Shown: one piece after another, positions 34,008 to 42,883 of the stretch | How positions within the stretch are numbered: position 1 is the stretch's first letter | Layout: each line of letters begins with the position of its first letter | Assembly (NCBI GenBank): GCA_020633655.1 | Contig: JACKDF010000013.1 | Coordinates: forward strand, 1 to 64,000 | From: Deferribacteres bacterium | GTDB lineage: Bacteria > Zhuqueibacterota > Zhuqueibacteria > Zhuqueibacterales > Geothermadaptataceae | DNA: 64,000 bases | Direction of reading: 5' to 3' | Notes under the pieces: model-generated | The model's input: the letters and a program-made list of their open reading frames with translations, nothing else | Told to the model about the DNA's origin: nothing | Databases searched by the model: none | Position numbers and translations under genes: made by a program

Positions 34008-34583
34008 ATGAATTCTACAAAAGAAAGTGGTTATTCCTTTGGTATGCTTGCCATTGAGGTTATTTCTATTGTTTTTGGTGTCTTTCTCGCCTTGGCAGCC
34101 AATGAATGGCGCCAACAATACAACGACCAGAAAAAGGCAGAAATTGCTTTTGAAGGCATTAAAAATGAAATGAACAGCAATAAGGAATTTATTGAAAAGC
34201 GCCTGCCATACTACCGCGCCATGCGCGATACAATTAAAATTATCCTTTCACAAAAGGGACGAGATGTCGGTTTTAATGAAGTGGAGATTCCAGGATTTCA
34301 TGGTATCAATCCGCCTCTGCTTCGGGATTCAGCTCTTCAAACAGCTATTTCGACGCAAGCATTTGCCAATTTTGACTTTCGATTGGCGAATAAAATTTCC
34401 CTTGTTTATTCATTTCAGGAAAATTATATAAAATGGGTAGATAACTACATGAATGCATTTATTGGGAGTGAATCCCCGAAACTTCGTAAAGTCTATTCAT
34501 TGTTCTCTGAAATTGCACAAGTCGGCGAGGAATTAGCAGAAACGTACGGACAGATGGCAGCAATTAATCAATTCCCCCGGTAA
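34008..34583 (+). CDS. Hypothetical membrane-anchored protein
   Basis: A 191-residue protein with one N-terminal membrane segment (about 12-32, MLAIEVISIVFGVFLALAAN) followed by EWRQQYNDQKKAE and a helical soluble part. The VFGVFLALAANEWR pattern is common in small Bacteroidetes-type membrane proteins of unknown role (DUF6090-like). It starts 17 bp after the PLP enzyme and is probably co-transcribed with it. No function can be assigned. Confidence 0.7.
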   Translation: MNSTKESGYSFGMLAIEVISIVFGVFLALAANEWRQQYNDQKKAEIAFEGIKNEMNSNKEFIEKRLPYYRAMRDTIKIILSQKGRDVGFNEVEIPGFHGINPPLLRDSALQTAISTQAFANFDFRLANKISLVYSFQENYIKWVDNYMNAFIGSESPKLRKVYSLFSEIAQVGEELAETYGQMAAINQFPR

Positions 34584-34616
34584 CTAACCCGGGATTTAGC
34601 CTACCAATAGAAGAAA

Positions 34617-34657
34617 GTATGCCAGATCTCGTAAGACGAGGTGGAATTCTGGCATAC
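34617..34657. terminator. Inverted repeat between convergent genes, possible bidirectional terminator
   Basis: GTATGCCAGA and TCTGGCATAC pair around an inner CTCGT/ACGAG hairpin. No T-run follows, so function as an intrinsic terminator is uncertain. It sits between genes that end toward each other. Confidence 0.5.
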
Positions 34658-34670
34658 ACTCTACAAAATT

Positions 34671-36308
34671 TTACCAAAAAATTGCGTACAAAGCGACCAA
34701 AATTATCATGATGGCATAGGCACTTATATTAAAAACCGGTCCCGTTTTAAACAAACTGGCTGTGAGATCAATACCTTTCGGATCATCCGCTTCTTCTGAG
34801 GTCGTCATACTCACACCGGCAATAATAACCATCGTAATAAGCATGGTGTAGAACATCTGATCCATCCATGGCAGATCAACAACCGCTGTTTTTAGTAATA
34901 ATGCGATAGCAATGGATGCCAGTACTCCCACAATTGCGCCTTTATTTGTGGCTTTTTTCCAGAACAATCCCATCAGAAATACGGCTAAAATACCTGGGCT
35001 AACTAAACCGGTATATTCCTGTATATACTGGAACATCTGTGGAATATTCCCCATAATCGGGGCCATGAGAATTGCAATGAGTAAAGCCGCGAAGGCGGTG
35101 ATGCGTCCGGTGTTTACTAAATTCTTTTCCGAGGCGTTCTTATTGATATACGGTTTGTAAATATCCATCGTGAAAATGGTCGATGTGGAATTGAGCATCG
35201 ATGCCAGGGAGGAAACAATAGCTGCAGTTAACGCTGCTAAAACCAGTCCTTTTGCGCCAACGGGAATGAATACACTGATGAGCCAGGGGTAGGCTTTATC
35301 ATAATTAATTCCTCCGCTGCCATTGGAGAAAGCCTCCTGTACACCGCTGATGACAGCTGTGCCTTGCGGTTGCGTATACATAACATAAGCGACGATACCG
35401 GGAATTACCACGATTAACGGGATGATTAATTTCAAAAATGCAGCGAATGCAATCCCACGTTGTGCTTCCTGTATCGATTTAGCAGCCAGTGTGCGCTGGA
35501 TAATATACTGATTGAATCCCCAATAATACAGATTTGCTACCCACATCCCACCGATGAGTACAGCGATACCGGGCAAATTAAAATACTCGGGATTATCACG
35601 GGATAAAATCATGTGAAACTTATCACCAGCAGAGTTAAAAACATGGGATAATCCATGAAAAATGCCACCTTCCGGCGTCACATTGTTCAGAGCTATAATG
35701 GACGTGATCAATCCGCCGATAACCAGCAGGGCCACTTGCACCACATCAGTCCAGGCAACGGCTGAGAGCCCGCCATAGAGGGAGTAAGCCGCAGCGATGA
35801 AGGCCAGTCCAAAGATTGCCCAAATTATTATGCTTCCATCACCGTTGCCAATGATAGTGTCAATGGCTTTTCCCCCAAGAAATAAGACAGAAGTCAGATT
35901 GACAAAAATAAACAAGGCAACCCAAAATACCGCCAGAATGGTTTTCAGGTTCTCGCTAAACCTTTGTTCAATAAATTCAGGTATCGTATAAAGCTTTTTT
36001 TGGATGAAAATGGGTAAAAAGAATTTACCGACAATGATTAAAGTGATTGCAGCCATCCATTCATAGGAAGCAATAGCTAATCCAAGTGCAAAGCCGGAAC
36101 CCGACATGCCGATGAACTGTTCTGCAGAAATATTGGCAGCAATCAGAGAAGCGCCAATCGCCCACCAGGGCAGACTCTGTCCGGCTAAAAAATAGTCCTT
36201 GGAGTCTTTCTCATGCCCTTTTTTCTCACGGGAGACCCAGAGACCAAGCCCAACGATAAAAATGATGTAACCAATAAAAATACCATAGTCGAGTGCTGAA
36301 AAATTCAT
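34671..36308 (-). CDS. Sodium/sugar symporter, vSGLT-like (SSS family)
   Basis: A 545-residue SSS/SLC5 transporter. It is very similar to Vibrio parahaemolyticus SglT (543 residues) as I remember it: FLAGQSLPWWAIGASLIAAN, IGMSGSGFALGLAIASYEWM, NLYYWGFNQYIIQRTLAAKS and SLASMLNSTSTIFTMDIYK are almost the same in both. Fourteen membrane segments are expected, with coupled Na+ and galactose or glucose uptake. I begin at the ATG at 36308, preceded by GGAGGAAGG, and not at the in-frame ATG further upstream. No sugar catabolic genes are adjacent. Confidence 0.93.
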   Translation of the reverse strand: MNFSALDYGIFIGYIIFIVGLGLWVSREKKGHEKDSKDYFLAGQSLPWWAIGASLIAANISAEQFIGMSGSGFALGLAIASYEWMAAITLIIVGKFFLPIFIQKKLYTIPEFIEQRFSENLKTILAVFWVALFIFVNLTSVLFLGGKAIDTIIGNGDGSIIIWAIFGLAFIAAAYSLYGGLSAVAWTDVVQVALLVIGGLITSIIALNNVTPEGGIFHGLSHVFNSAGDKFHMILSRDNPEYFNLPGIAVLIGGMWVANLYYWGFNQYIIQRTLAAKSIQEAQRGIAFAAFLKLIIPLIVVIPGIVAYVMYTQPQGTAVISGVQEAFSNGSGGINYDKAYPWLISVFIPVGAKGLVLAALTAAIVSSLASMLNSTSTIFTMDIYKPYINKNASEKNLVNTGRITAFAALLIAILMAPIMGNIPQMFQYIQEYTGLVSPGILAVFLMGLFWKKATNKGAIVGVLASIAIALLLKTAVVDLPWMDQMFYTMLITMVIIAGVSMTTSEEADDPKGIDLTASLFKTGPVFNISAYAIMIILVALYAIFW

Positions 36309-36680
36309 GATTATCCTTCCTCCAACTTCACATGAAATCTCATACCGTTTTTTATCCACTAAGGGGTAGTGGAAACAGATTTCAATTTTAAAACAATTGA
36401 ATTCCGCTAAAACACTGGTGGCATTCGAAAAAAATTGCTTAAAAAGGAGCAGTAAAATTCCGGCATCTTTGCTTTGAATTTAACCGCCAAATCAATCGTG
36501 AAATTTGCCCACATTGAAGTCGAAAATAGCATTATTTAACTAAAATGCAATATCATTGTCCCTGGTGCACGTGGACCATCCAAAGGGTTGTGAAATATCT
36601 GACGAAAAATATTTTCACCGAGTAAACTGCCGATTTTAACGTTAAAGACCTCAACCGAATCGTTTAATTAAGGAGAAATC
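36309..36680. other. Intergenic region between divergent genes
   Basis: About 370 bp between the symporter and the bacteriohemerythrin. I see no gene, hairpin terminator or known RNA; both promoters must lie here. Confidence 0.5.
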
Positions 36681-37088
36681 ATGTTACAATGGAACGCGAT
36701 GTATGAATCCGGTGTGCAGGAAGTCGATGAGCAGCACAAAAAACTCTTTGAAATGGTTAATGCATTTGACAAGTCCATACGCGATCAAACGGCGGAAAAA
36801 ACGATTAATGAAACGCTCGATTTTCTTGGAAACTATGTGCAAACGCATTTTAAGCATGAAGAAAAATGCATGGCGGAAATGCGCTGTCCGGTGGCGGAAA
36901 AAAACGTTCATGCGCACAATGCGTTCTTGCAAACATACACTGAATTTGTTCAACGGTTTAAATCGGAAGGATTTAGCGATGTGCTTGCAAAAGAACTCCA
37001 CAAAACAGCTGAAGCCTGGCTGGTTAAACACATCTGCGGTATTGATGTGCATTTAAAATTCTGTGTAAAAAAAGGTGCGAATGCTTAA
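36681..37088 (+). CDS. Bacteriohemerythrin
   Basis: A 135-residue single-domain hemerythrin. Ligands of the di-iron site are all present: H19 (DEQHKKLF), H56 and E60 (THFKHEE), H77 (VHAHN), H117 and D122 (HICGID). It binds O2 reversibly and may store or deliver oxygen, or scavenge it for oxygen-sensitive enzymes such as the molybdenum hydroxylase and multiheme systems of this organism. A strong ribosome site (AAGGAG) precedes the ATG. Confidence 0.95.
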   Translation: MLQWNAMYESGVQEVDEQHKKLFEMVNAFDKSIRDQTAEKTINETLDFLGNYVQTHFKHEEKCMAEMRCPVAEKNVHAHNAFLQTYTEFVQRFKSEGFSDVLAKELHKTAEAWLVKHICGIDVHLKFCVKKGANA

Positions 37089-37532
37089 AAGTTTTTTCTT
37101 TTCTCTATTTTCCTCTGTTGATGCGCGCGAGGCATTAAAAGTCTGAGCACCCGGTTCTACTAGAAAAGGAAACTGTTTGTTTTTAAAAGTTTTGTTCACG
37201 AATTGCACGTATCTACGTTAATTTGTTTACTTCAATTTTCGAAAAATAAAATTCGTGAAATTGGTGTAATTCGTGGACAAGATTCTATCGATTCTGAATA
37301 ACTTAACATCTGGTCATCAATAGAGCAAAGTTTCTGTTATTTCTGTATTTTCCAGCACCATTGAATTAGCTACTTATTTCCAAGTCCCTTTCTTCTTCCC
37401 AATTATCACTATTTTATTCGGATCATTAAAAAATTTTCCTTGCATATCAATAGAAAGATCATTATCTACTAAAAGTTTAGTTGTGTGACTAATTTTATAA
37501 TTGAATAATTATTTTTTTCGGAGATTGGATTA
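37089..37532. other. Intergenic region upstream of the BlaI-type regulator
   Basis: About 440 bp, AT-rich, without a supported ORF. The last 60 bp contain a palindrome (37477-37492) close to the BlaI-like start. Confidence 0.5.
37477..37492. promoter_or_regulatory. Palindrome TTAGTTGTGTGACTAA, candidate BlaI-type operator
   Basis: Arms TTAGT/ACTAA flank TGTGTG, 40 bp before the BlaI-type gene. BlaI/MecI repressors bind palindromes in their own promoters, so autoregulation is plausible. The sequence does not match the classical TACA/TGTA box. Confidence 0.35.
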
Positions 37533-37916
37533 ATGCCAAAACATAAAAAGTTAGCAGCAGCAGAAAGCGAAGTAATGGATTGTGTCTGGCAAATGCCCGG
37601 TAAAGTTACCGTACGGGAAGTACACAATCGTCTCTACCCCAACAGCGAGAAAGCCTACACGACGCTGCAAACGGTCATGAATATACTGGTTGATAAAAAC
37701 TTTCTCCGAAAGAAAAAAATCGGCATGGTGAATTTTTATACGGCAAACATACGCCGTGAAGATGCGATGAAAACGGAAACCCGTTCTCTGGTATCAAGAA
37801 TTTTCCACGGATCATTTGGCGCTTTAGCCACACATCTGATCAAATCCGGTGAACTCTCTGCAGCAGAACTCGACGATATAAAAAAACTTATCGAGGCACA
37901 GGAAAAGACAACCTAA
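37533..37916 (+). CDS. BlaI/MecI/CopY family transcriptional repressor
   Basis: A 127-residue winged-helix protein: AAAESEVMDCVWQMPGKVTV at the start, TTLQTVMNILVDKNFLRKKK for the recognition helix and wing, and a C-terminal dimerisation helix pair (SGELSAAELDDIKKLIEA). In the BlaI family the repressor is inactivated by proteolysis triggered by the paired M56 membrane peptidase, here encoded 21 bp downstream. The target operon beyond itself is unknown; there is no beta-lactamase gene in this window. Confidence 0.92.
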   Translation: MPKHKKLAAAESEVMDCVWQMPGKVTVREVHNRLYPNSEKAYTTLQTVMNILVDKNFLRKKKIGMVNFYTANIRREDAMKTETRSLVSRIFHGSFGALATHLIKSGELSAAELDDIKKLIEAQEKTT

Positions 37917-37937
37917 TTAAATTCCCGGAGGCAAAAT

Positions 37938-39632
37938 ATGACCATTCTCAACGATCTGGCGAATGCCTGGCTGCAACCCTTTCTGGTGCATTTATTCGAA
38001 TTTTCTGTTTTTATTTCTATAATATGGTTTGTCGACACGGTACTGCGTTTAAAAACCAATGTGCGTTACTGGATGTGGTTTGCAGCCTTGACAAAAATTT
38101 TTATTCCCCCCATTGTGCAGATGCCACACCAGGTGGAATCGATACCACTGAATGTCTATTTATTACAACCCATTCCGCTCACGATTCCGGCAGAAACCAC
38201 GTATGCACTTTCCACCTCAGCCTGGTTCATGTTGGCCTGGTTTGTCACTGTGCTCGCTTTTACTATTTTATTTCGAATAAAACATCAGCGATTGCAGCAA
38301 GCTCTCGCGAATGCGCAATCTATCGATCTTTCTCAATTAGAAATCACACAACTAAACTCCATAAATAACCTCCGTTTGTTCGTTAGTGAATCTTTGCAAA
38401 CACCATTACTAACTGGCATTTTGCGTCCGAAACTGTACCTGCCCGCTTCTTTTCGGTCCTGGCCGGCAGCACAATTGCGCTCCGTGCTGCAACACGAATT
38501 GGCGCATTTGAAAAACCGCGACCTTTGGGCGCTCAGTATGCAGATTCTGGCACTCACGCTCTTTGGTTTTCATCCTTTGGTTTGGCTGCTGCATCATAGG
38601 CTGCTGCATCTAAGGGAATTGCGTTGCGATGAAAGCGCATTGCGGGAAACCGGTATTCATCCCACTGAATACAGCCGTTTTCTCTACAGCATTTTAGAGC
38701 AGCAGAATAAACCGAAACTCGGATTTGTCGGCAGTATTTCCTTTGCGGAGGATTCCCAGGCGATATTCAAACGGTTCAGTCACATTTTTGAGATATCAAA
38801 AAAAGGAGTGCAAAAAATGCGCTGGTGGCATTATCTCGTCGTAATTACAGTGTGTGCGGCAATTCTACCGCTCAGCTGGCAATGTTCCAACAAAAAAATG
38901 TTAACCGAGCCCGAAGATGCAGCGTTTGCAAAGCAGAGTGGCGAAATCGTAAAATTCGATACCGCACCGATGCCTGCAGGTGGTTTCAAAACAATTCAAG
39001 AAAACCTGATTTACCCGGACCAAGCACGTAAAGAAGGTCTCGAAGGCAAAGTTATATTGAATGTTCTCATCACTGAAAACGGTGATGTCGAAGATATTAA
39101 TATTCTTAAAAGCCTTAGCAAAGGATGCGATGACGCTGCAATTGCTGCCGTTAAACTTACCAAATGGCAACCTGCGAAAAGTAAAGACACACCTGTGAAA
39201 GTCTGGGTTGGTATTCCTGTTGTTTTTCGATTAAATGAGAATAAACCGAGTGATCCACATGGTGCAACCGCAATCCCAACAGACAAAGATGGCAAACTAA
39301 CGGTTCTTGGCCAACCAAGCGATAAGCGCTTTGCAGCATGGGATGAACCGCCAAAACCGGTTGATGGTTTCGCAGCAGTTCAGAAAAACTTGCGTTATCC
39401 GGAACTGGCCCGTAAGGCTGGCATCGAAGGGCGCGTTATTTTGAATGTGTTGATCGGCTCTGATGGTGTCGTTAAAGAAACCAAAGTGCTGCAGGATTTG
39501 GCTGAAGGCAACAACGGTTGCGCTGAAGCGGCGAGCGATGCGGTGAAAGCCACTCAATGGCAGCCGGCACAAAAAGATGGAAAACTCGTTGATACCTGGG
39601 TTGCCATTCCGGTTATTTTTAAATTGCAGTAA
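37938..39632 (+). CDS. M56 (BlaR1-type) membrane peptidase fused to two TonB C-terminal domains
   Basis: A 564-residue protein. The N-terminal part has membrane helices at about 17-35, 46-62 and 93-113. The zinc motif H186-E-L-A-H190 and E227-L-R-C-D form the M56 peptidase site. A further helix (about 295-312, YLVVITVCAAILPLSW) leads outside to two tandem TonB_C domains, roughly 330-410 and 455-564, that share the pattern YPxxARKxGxEGxVILNVLI and KxTxWQPA...VWVxIPVxF. In classic BlaR1 this place holds a penicillin-binding sensor domain; here TonB_C repeats replace it, so the sensed signal differs, or the protein also serves as an energy-transducing link. Pairing with the BlaI-type gene is clear. 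Confidence 0.92.
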   Translation: MTILNDLANAWLQPFLVHLFEFSVFISIIWFVDTVLRLKTNVRYWMWFAALTKIFIPPIVQMPHQVESIPLNVYLLQPIPLTIPAETTYALSTSAWFMLAWFVTVLAFTILFRIKHQRLQQALANAQSIDLSQLEITQLNSINNLRLFVSESLQTPLLTGILRPKLYLPASFRSWPAAQLRSVLQHELAHLKNRDLWALSMQILALTLFGFHPLVWLLHHRLLHLRELRCDESALRETGIHPTEYSRFLYSILEQQNKPKLGFVGSISFAEDSQAIFKRFSHIFEISKKGVQKMRWWHYLVVITVCAAILPLSWQCSNKKMLTEPEDAAFAKQSGEIVKFDTAPMPAGGFKTIQENLIYPDQARKEGLEGKVILNVLITENGDVEDINILKSLSKGCDDAAIAAVKLTKWQPAKSKDTPVKVWVGIPVVFRLNENKPSDPHGATAIPTDKDGKLTVLGQPSDKRFAAWDEPPKPVDGFAAVQKNLRYPELARKAGIEGRVILNVLIGSDGVVKETKVLQDLAEGNNGCAEAASDAVKATQWQPAQKDGKLVDTWVAIPVIFKLQ

Positions 39633-39735
39633 AGAATAGGCTATTGATAAATGTGAATCACCCCAATAACACCGCTGCGATCGAATTGGAACTCCCTCTT
39701 TTTCGATCGCTTCTTGCAACCAATTTCGAGTGCAT

Positions 39736-39763
39736 CCGGATTTGCCTTTTTTGTCAAATCCGG
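39736..39763. repeat. CCGGATTTG hairpin, REP-like
   Basis: CCGGATTTG and CAAATCCGG pair around a T-rich loop, 104 bp after the M56 gene. A further CCGGA-containing stretch with GGGAATGAC lies at 39809-39838. The composition recalls the hairpins at 7809-7935. Confidence 0.45.
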
Positions 39764-39861
39764 CAAGTTTTTAGCCGGGATCCATTTCCTTTAGCCTCAC
39801 CAATAGTGGATTCCGGATAAAAGCAGTCGGGAATGACACCCTACTGGACAGACTCTATTGA

Positions 39862-40305
39862 ATGAGGATTTCTATCTACCGTGTCAAACAGAAATCAGAA
39901 TCCATAATGAATCAACCTTTCAACAGTGCCAAACATCGGATTGTTGTTGTGTGTATAATGCTTATCATTGGGGTATTACACGTCATCAACCTGAAAAGCC
40001 ATTTGCACGGAGCCTGGTTTATACTCTACATAAGTTACTTTTCAGATTTTATCCTGCCCATCGCAGCTTATTTTCTTTTCTACCTGGTTGAATCACACTT
40101 TCCTTTTTTCAAGAATTGGTGTATGAAAATGGTACTCGCATTTTTAATTCCCTCCTTTGCAGAAACCTGCCAGTATTTATCCATACCGCTTTTGGGAGTC
40201 ACATTTGATACTTTAGATTATCTTGCTTATGCTCTTGGGGCAACCATGGCAGTTCTTATCGACAGACAAATTTTACCCCGGCTATTACCATTCTGGACGG
40301 CATAA
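39862..40305 (+). CDS. Hypothetical small integral membrane protein
   Basis: Up to 147 residues with about four membrane segments (RIVVVCIMLIIGVLHVI, WFILYISYFSDFILPIAAYF, MVLAFLIPSFAETC, YLAYALGATMAVLID). The order and the TFDTLDYLAYALGA motif near the end resemble VanZ-like/DUF2809-type small membrane proteins, but no firm match is possible. An alternative start at 39907 would drop 15 polar residues; neither site has a strong ribosome site. No partner gene is evident. Confidence 0.6.
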   Translation: MRISIYRVKQKSESIMNQPFNSAKHRIVVVCIMLIIGVLHVINLKSHLHGAWFILYISYFSDFILPIAAYFLFYLVESHFPFFKNWCMKMVLAFLIPSFAETCQYLSIPLLGVTFDTLDYLAYALGATMAVLIDRQILPRLLPFWTA

Positions 40306-40472
40306 ACGCACATTTCACCACAAATCTCGACATCCCAAATAATTGTTCCTGCTTTAAAGCCAATCCATCCCCGGATCTTTTCACCGATTTGTAAGTTGGA
40401 ATAATCATACAAAATACGTATTCTGCACATCGTCAATCCGATTCCATTTCTGTCAGGTTCAGGGAGGTCGAA

Positions 40473-42836
40473 TTGTTATCAGGGAAACAGCTTCACTTCA
40501 TATCTTTCTTTTCGTTTTTCCTATCCTATCCACTCTTCAGCCAAAAATTTACCCTCAGCGGCTATGTTCAGGACATTGCGACTGGTGAAAAGCTGATTGG
40601 TGCCAACGTCTTCATCCAGGGTGAAAATCGTGGAACCGCAACCAATAACTATGGTTTTTTCAGTCTGACATTGACGCACAACGAAGCTGATTCACTCACC
40701 CTTGTGGGATCGTATATTGGTTATAAAATGTGGATCAAAAAATTACCGGCGAATCAAAACCAGCAATTTACCCTCCCCCTCGAATTATCTGTACTCCAGG
40801 GCGAAACAATCGAAGTCGTTGCAGAGGCGCTGGAAAGCATCGAATCAAAATCGCAAATGAGTGTTATCGATGTGCCTATCGATCAACTGCAGCACATCCC
40901 GGCACTGCTTGGCGAGACTGACATCATCAAAGCGATGCAGCTTCTGCCCGGCGTGCAGTCGGGTTCCGAAGGCAGCAGTGGTCTGTACGTGCGTGGCGGC
41001 GCTCCCGATCAAAATCTGATTCTTCTCGATGGGGCACCGGTTTACAATGCCTCGCATCTTTTCGGTTTTTTCTCGGTTTTCAATTCCGATGCAATAAAAA
41101 ATGTGAAACTCACAAAAGGCGGTTTTCCGGCGCGATTTGGTGGCCGGCTCTCTTCGGTTTTGGAAATCAACATGAAAGAAGGCAACAACCAGGAAATTGA
41201 TGGACAATTCACTCTTGGGCTCATCTCCTCGCGTTTCAATATAGAGGGACCAATCAAAAAAGGAAAATCATCTTTCATTCTTTCCGGAAGGCGCACTTAT
41301 ATCGATATTCTTGCTCAACCATTTCTCGAAGCAGATCAAAAAGGCAACGGCTATTATTTCGGTGATGTGAATGCAAAATTTAATCACACCTTTTCCGATA
41401 AAAACCGGCTTTTTCTAAGTGTGTACAGCGGCCTTGATAAAGCCTACGTCAAACATGAAGAAAAATGGGAAAGTTCGTCGAACAAGCTAAAAAATGACCT
41501 TTGGTGGGGGAATTTGACTTCGACGCTGCGCTGGAACTGGCTTATTTCGCAAAAGCTTTTCAGTAACACAACATTGATGTACAGCAAGTACCGCTTCAAC
41601 ATCGAACTGTCCGAGACGAATCAGAATACCCTTGAAAAGAGCTCCGGAGGGTATTATCTGAAATACCTTTCCGGCATCGAGGATCTGACAGCAGCAATCG
41701 ATTTTGATTTTCTGCCCAATCCCTCCCATGCGATAAAATTTGGTGGCACAACTATCGGGCACACCTTCCGCCCCGGTGCGGTACACTTCAAAGCAGAAGG
41801 TACGGAAATAGTCGATATTGACACCCTCATTGCACCGGTCCATACGCAAAAAGCCGTTGAATCAAGTCTCTATCTGGAAGACGACTTTGAATTGACCACA
41901 CTATTAAAAATAAACGCCGGCGTGCATGCCTCGGCTTTTTCTGTCAATTCAACATTGTATTCCTCCATGCAACCGCGCTTTTCCCTGCGTTATCTTTTCG
42001 ATGACTACGCACTCAAAGCCTCCTATGCCACCATGACGCAATACGTGCATTTACTCACCAATTCTGGCATCGGTTTGCCGACGGATTTATGGGTGCCAAC
42101 AACGCCGAAAGTGAAACCGCAAAAAAGCTGGCAGGTGGCTCTGGGTTTAGCGCATACATTTAAAGAACACAAATTGGAAGCCAGCATCGAAGGCTATTAC
42201 AAGGAGATGAACTATCTCATCGCCTACAAAGAAGGGGCGAATTTTGTTGGGCTGGATGAATTATGGGAAGATAAAATCACCGCAGGCAATGGTGACTCCT
42301 ATGGCGCCGAGCTCTTTCTGCAGAAAAAACAAGGCACCACCACCGGCTGGATAGGCTACACACTATCGTGGAGCAACCGTCAGTTTGACGAATTAAACCT
42401 TGGCAAAAAATTTCCCTATCGCTACGACAGACGGCATGATATCGCTATCGTTTTAAATCGTACACTAAAACAGGGGATTGAACTTTCGGGAACCTGGGTC
42501 TTCGGCACTGGGAACAGCATCTCGCTGCCCTCGGCGAAATACACGGGATATGCAGCCGACGACAACTTTTTCGGACAGTACATCAGTGAAATAAAATACT
42601 ACAGTGAACGCAATGGCTCACGCATGCGGGCTTACCACCGGCTCGATTTAGCTTTGCGCTTCATAAAACGTGGCAATGGCAGAGAACGGGTATGGGCCCT
42701 GGGTGTTTACAATGCCTACAATCGCAAAAATCCATTCTTTTACTTTTTTAGTGAACAGGAAAACGGTACCGAGGTGATTAAGCAGGCAAGTTTATTTCCT
42801 ATTATTCCCGCTTTGAGTTACAGTTATTCTTTTTAA
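40473..42836 (+). CDS. TonB-dependent receptor with carboxypeptidase-regulatory-like domain, 787 residues
   Basis: It begins with TTG at 40473 after GGGAGG, and opens a signal peptide (FISFFSFFLSYPLFSQ). Residues 25-105 form the regulatory-like domain (LSGYVQDIATGEKLIGANVF), about 115-225 the plug (GLYVRGGAPDQNLILLDGAP and GGFPARFGGRLSSVLEI), and the rest the barrel. It is paired with the DUF4249 lipoprotein gene 47 bp downstream, a constant partnership in Bacteroidetes-type genomes, for an unknown ligand. Confidence 0.92.
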   Translation: MLSGKQLHFISFFSFFLSYPLFSQKFTLSGYVQDIATGEKLIGANVFIQGENRGTATNNYGFFSLTLTHNEADSLTLVGSYIGYKMWIKKLPANQNQQFTLPLELSVLQGETIEVVAEALESIESKSQMSVIDVPIDQLQHIPALLGETDIIKAMQLLPGVQSGSEGSSGLYVRGGAPDQNLILLDGAPVYNASHLFGFFSVFNSDAIKNVKLTKGGFPARFGGRLSSVLEINMKEGNNQEIDGQFTLGLISSRFNIEGPIKKGKSSFILSGRRTYIDILAQPFLEADQKGNGYYFGDVNAKFNHTFSDKNRLFLSVYSGLDKAYVKHEEKWESSSNKLKNDLWWGNLTSTLRWNWLISQKLFSNTTLMYSKYRFNIELSETNQNTLEKSSGGYYLKYLSGIEDLTAAIDFDFLPNPSHAIKFGGTTIGHTFRPGAVHFKAEGTEIVDIDTLIAPVHTQKAVESSLYLEDDFELTTLLKINAGVHASAFSVNSTLYSSMQPRFSLRYLFDDYALKASYATMTQYVHLLTNSGIGLPTDLWVPTTPKVKPQKSWQVALGLAHTFKEHKLEASIEGYYKEMNYLIAYKEGANFVGLDELWEDKITAGNGDSYGAELFLQKKQGTTTGWIGYTLSWSNRQFDELNLGKKFPYRYDRRHDIAIVLNRTLKQGIELSGTWVFGTGNSISLPSAKYTGYAADDNFFGQYISEIKYYSERNGSRMRAYHRLDLALRFIKRGNGRERVWALGVYNAYNRKNPFFYFFSEQENGTEVIKQASLFPIIPALSYSYSF

Positions 42837-42883
42837 AAATAGCATAGGGCGCCAATTAAATGCTGCAAATCTGTTAGGGACAA

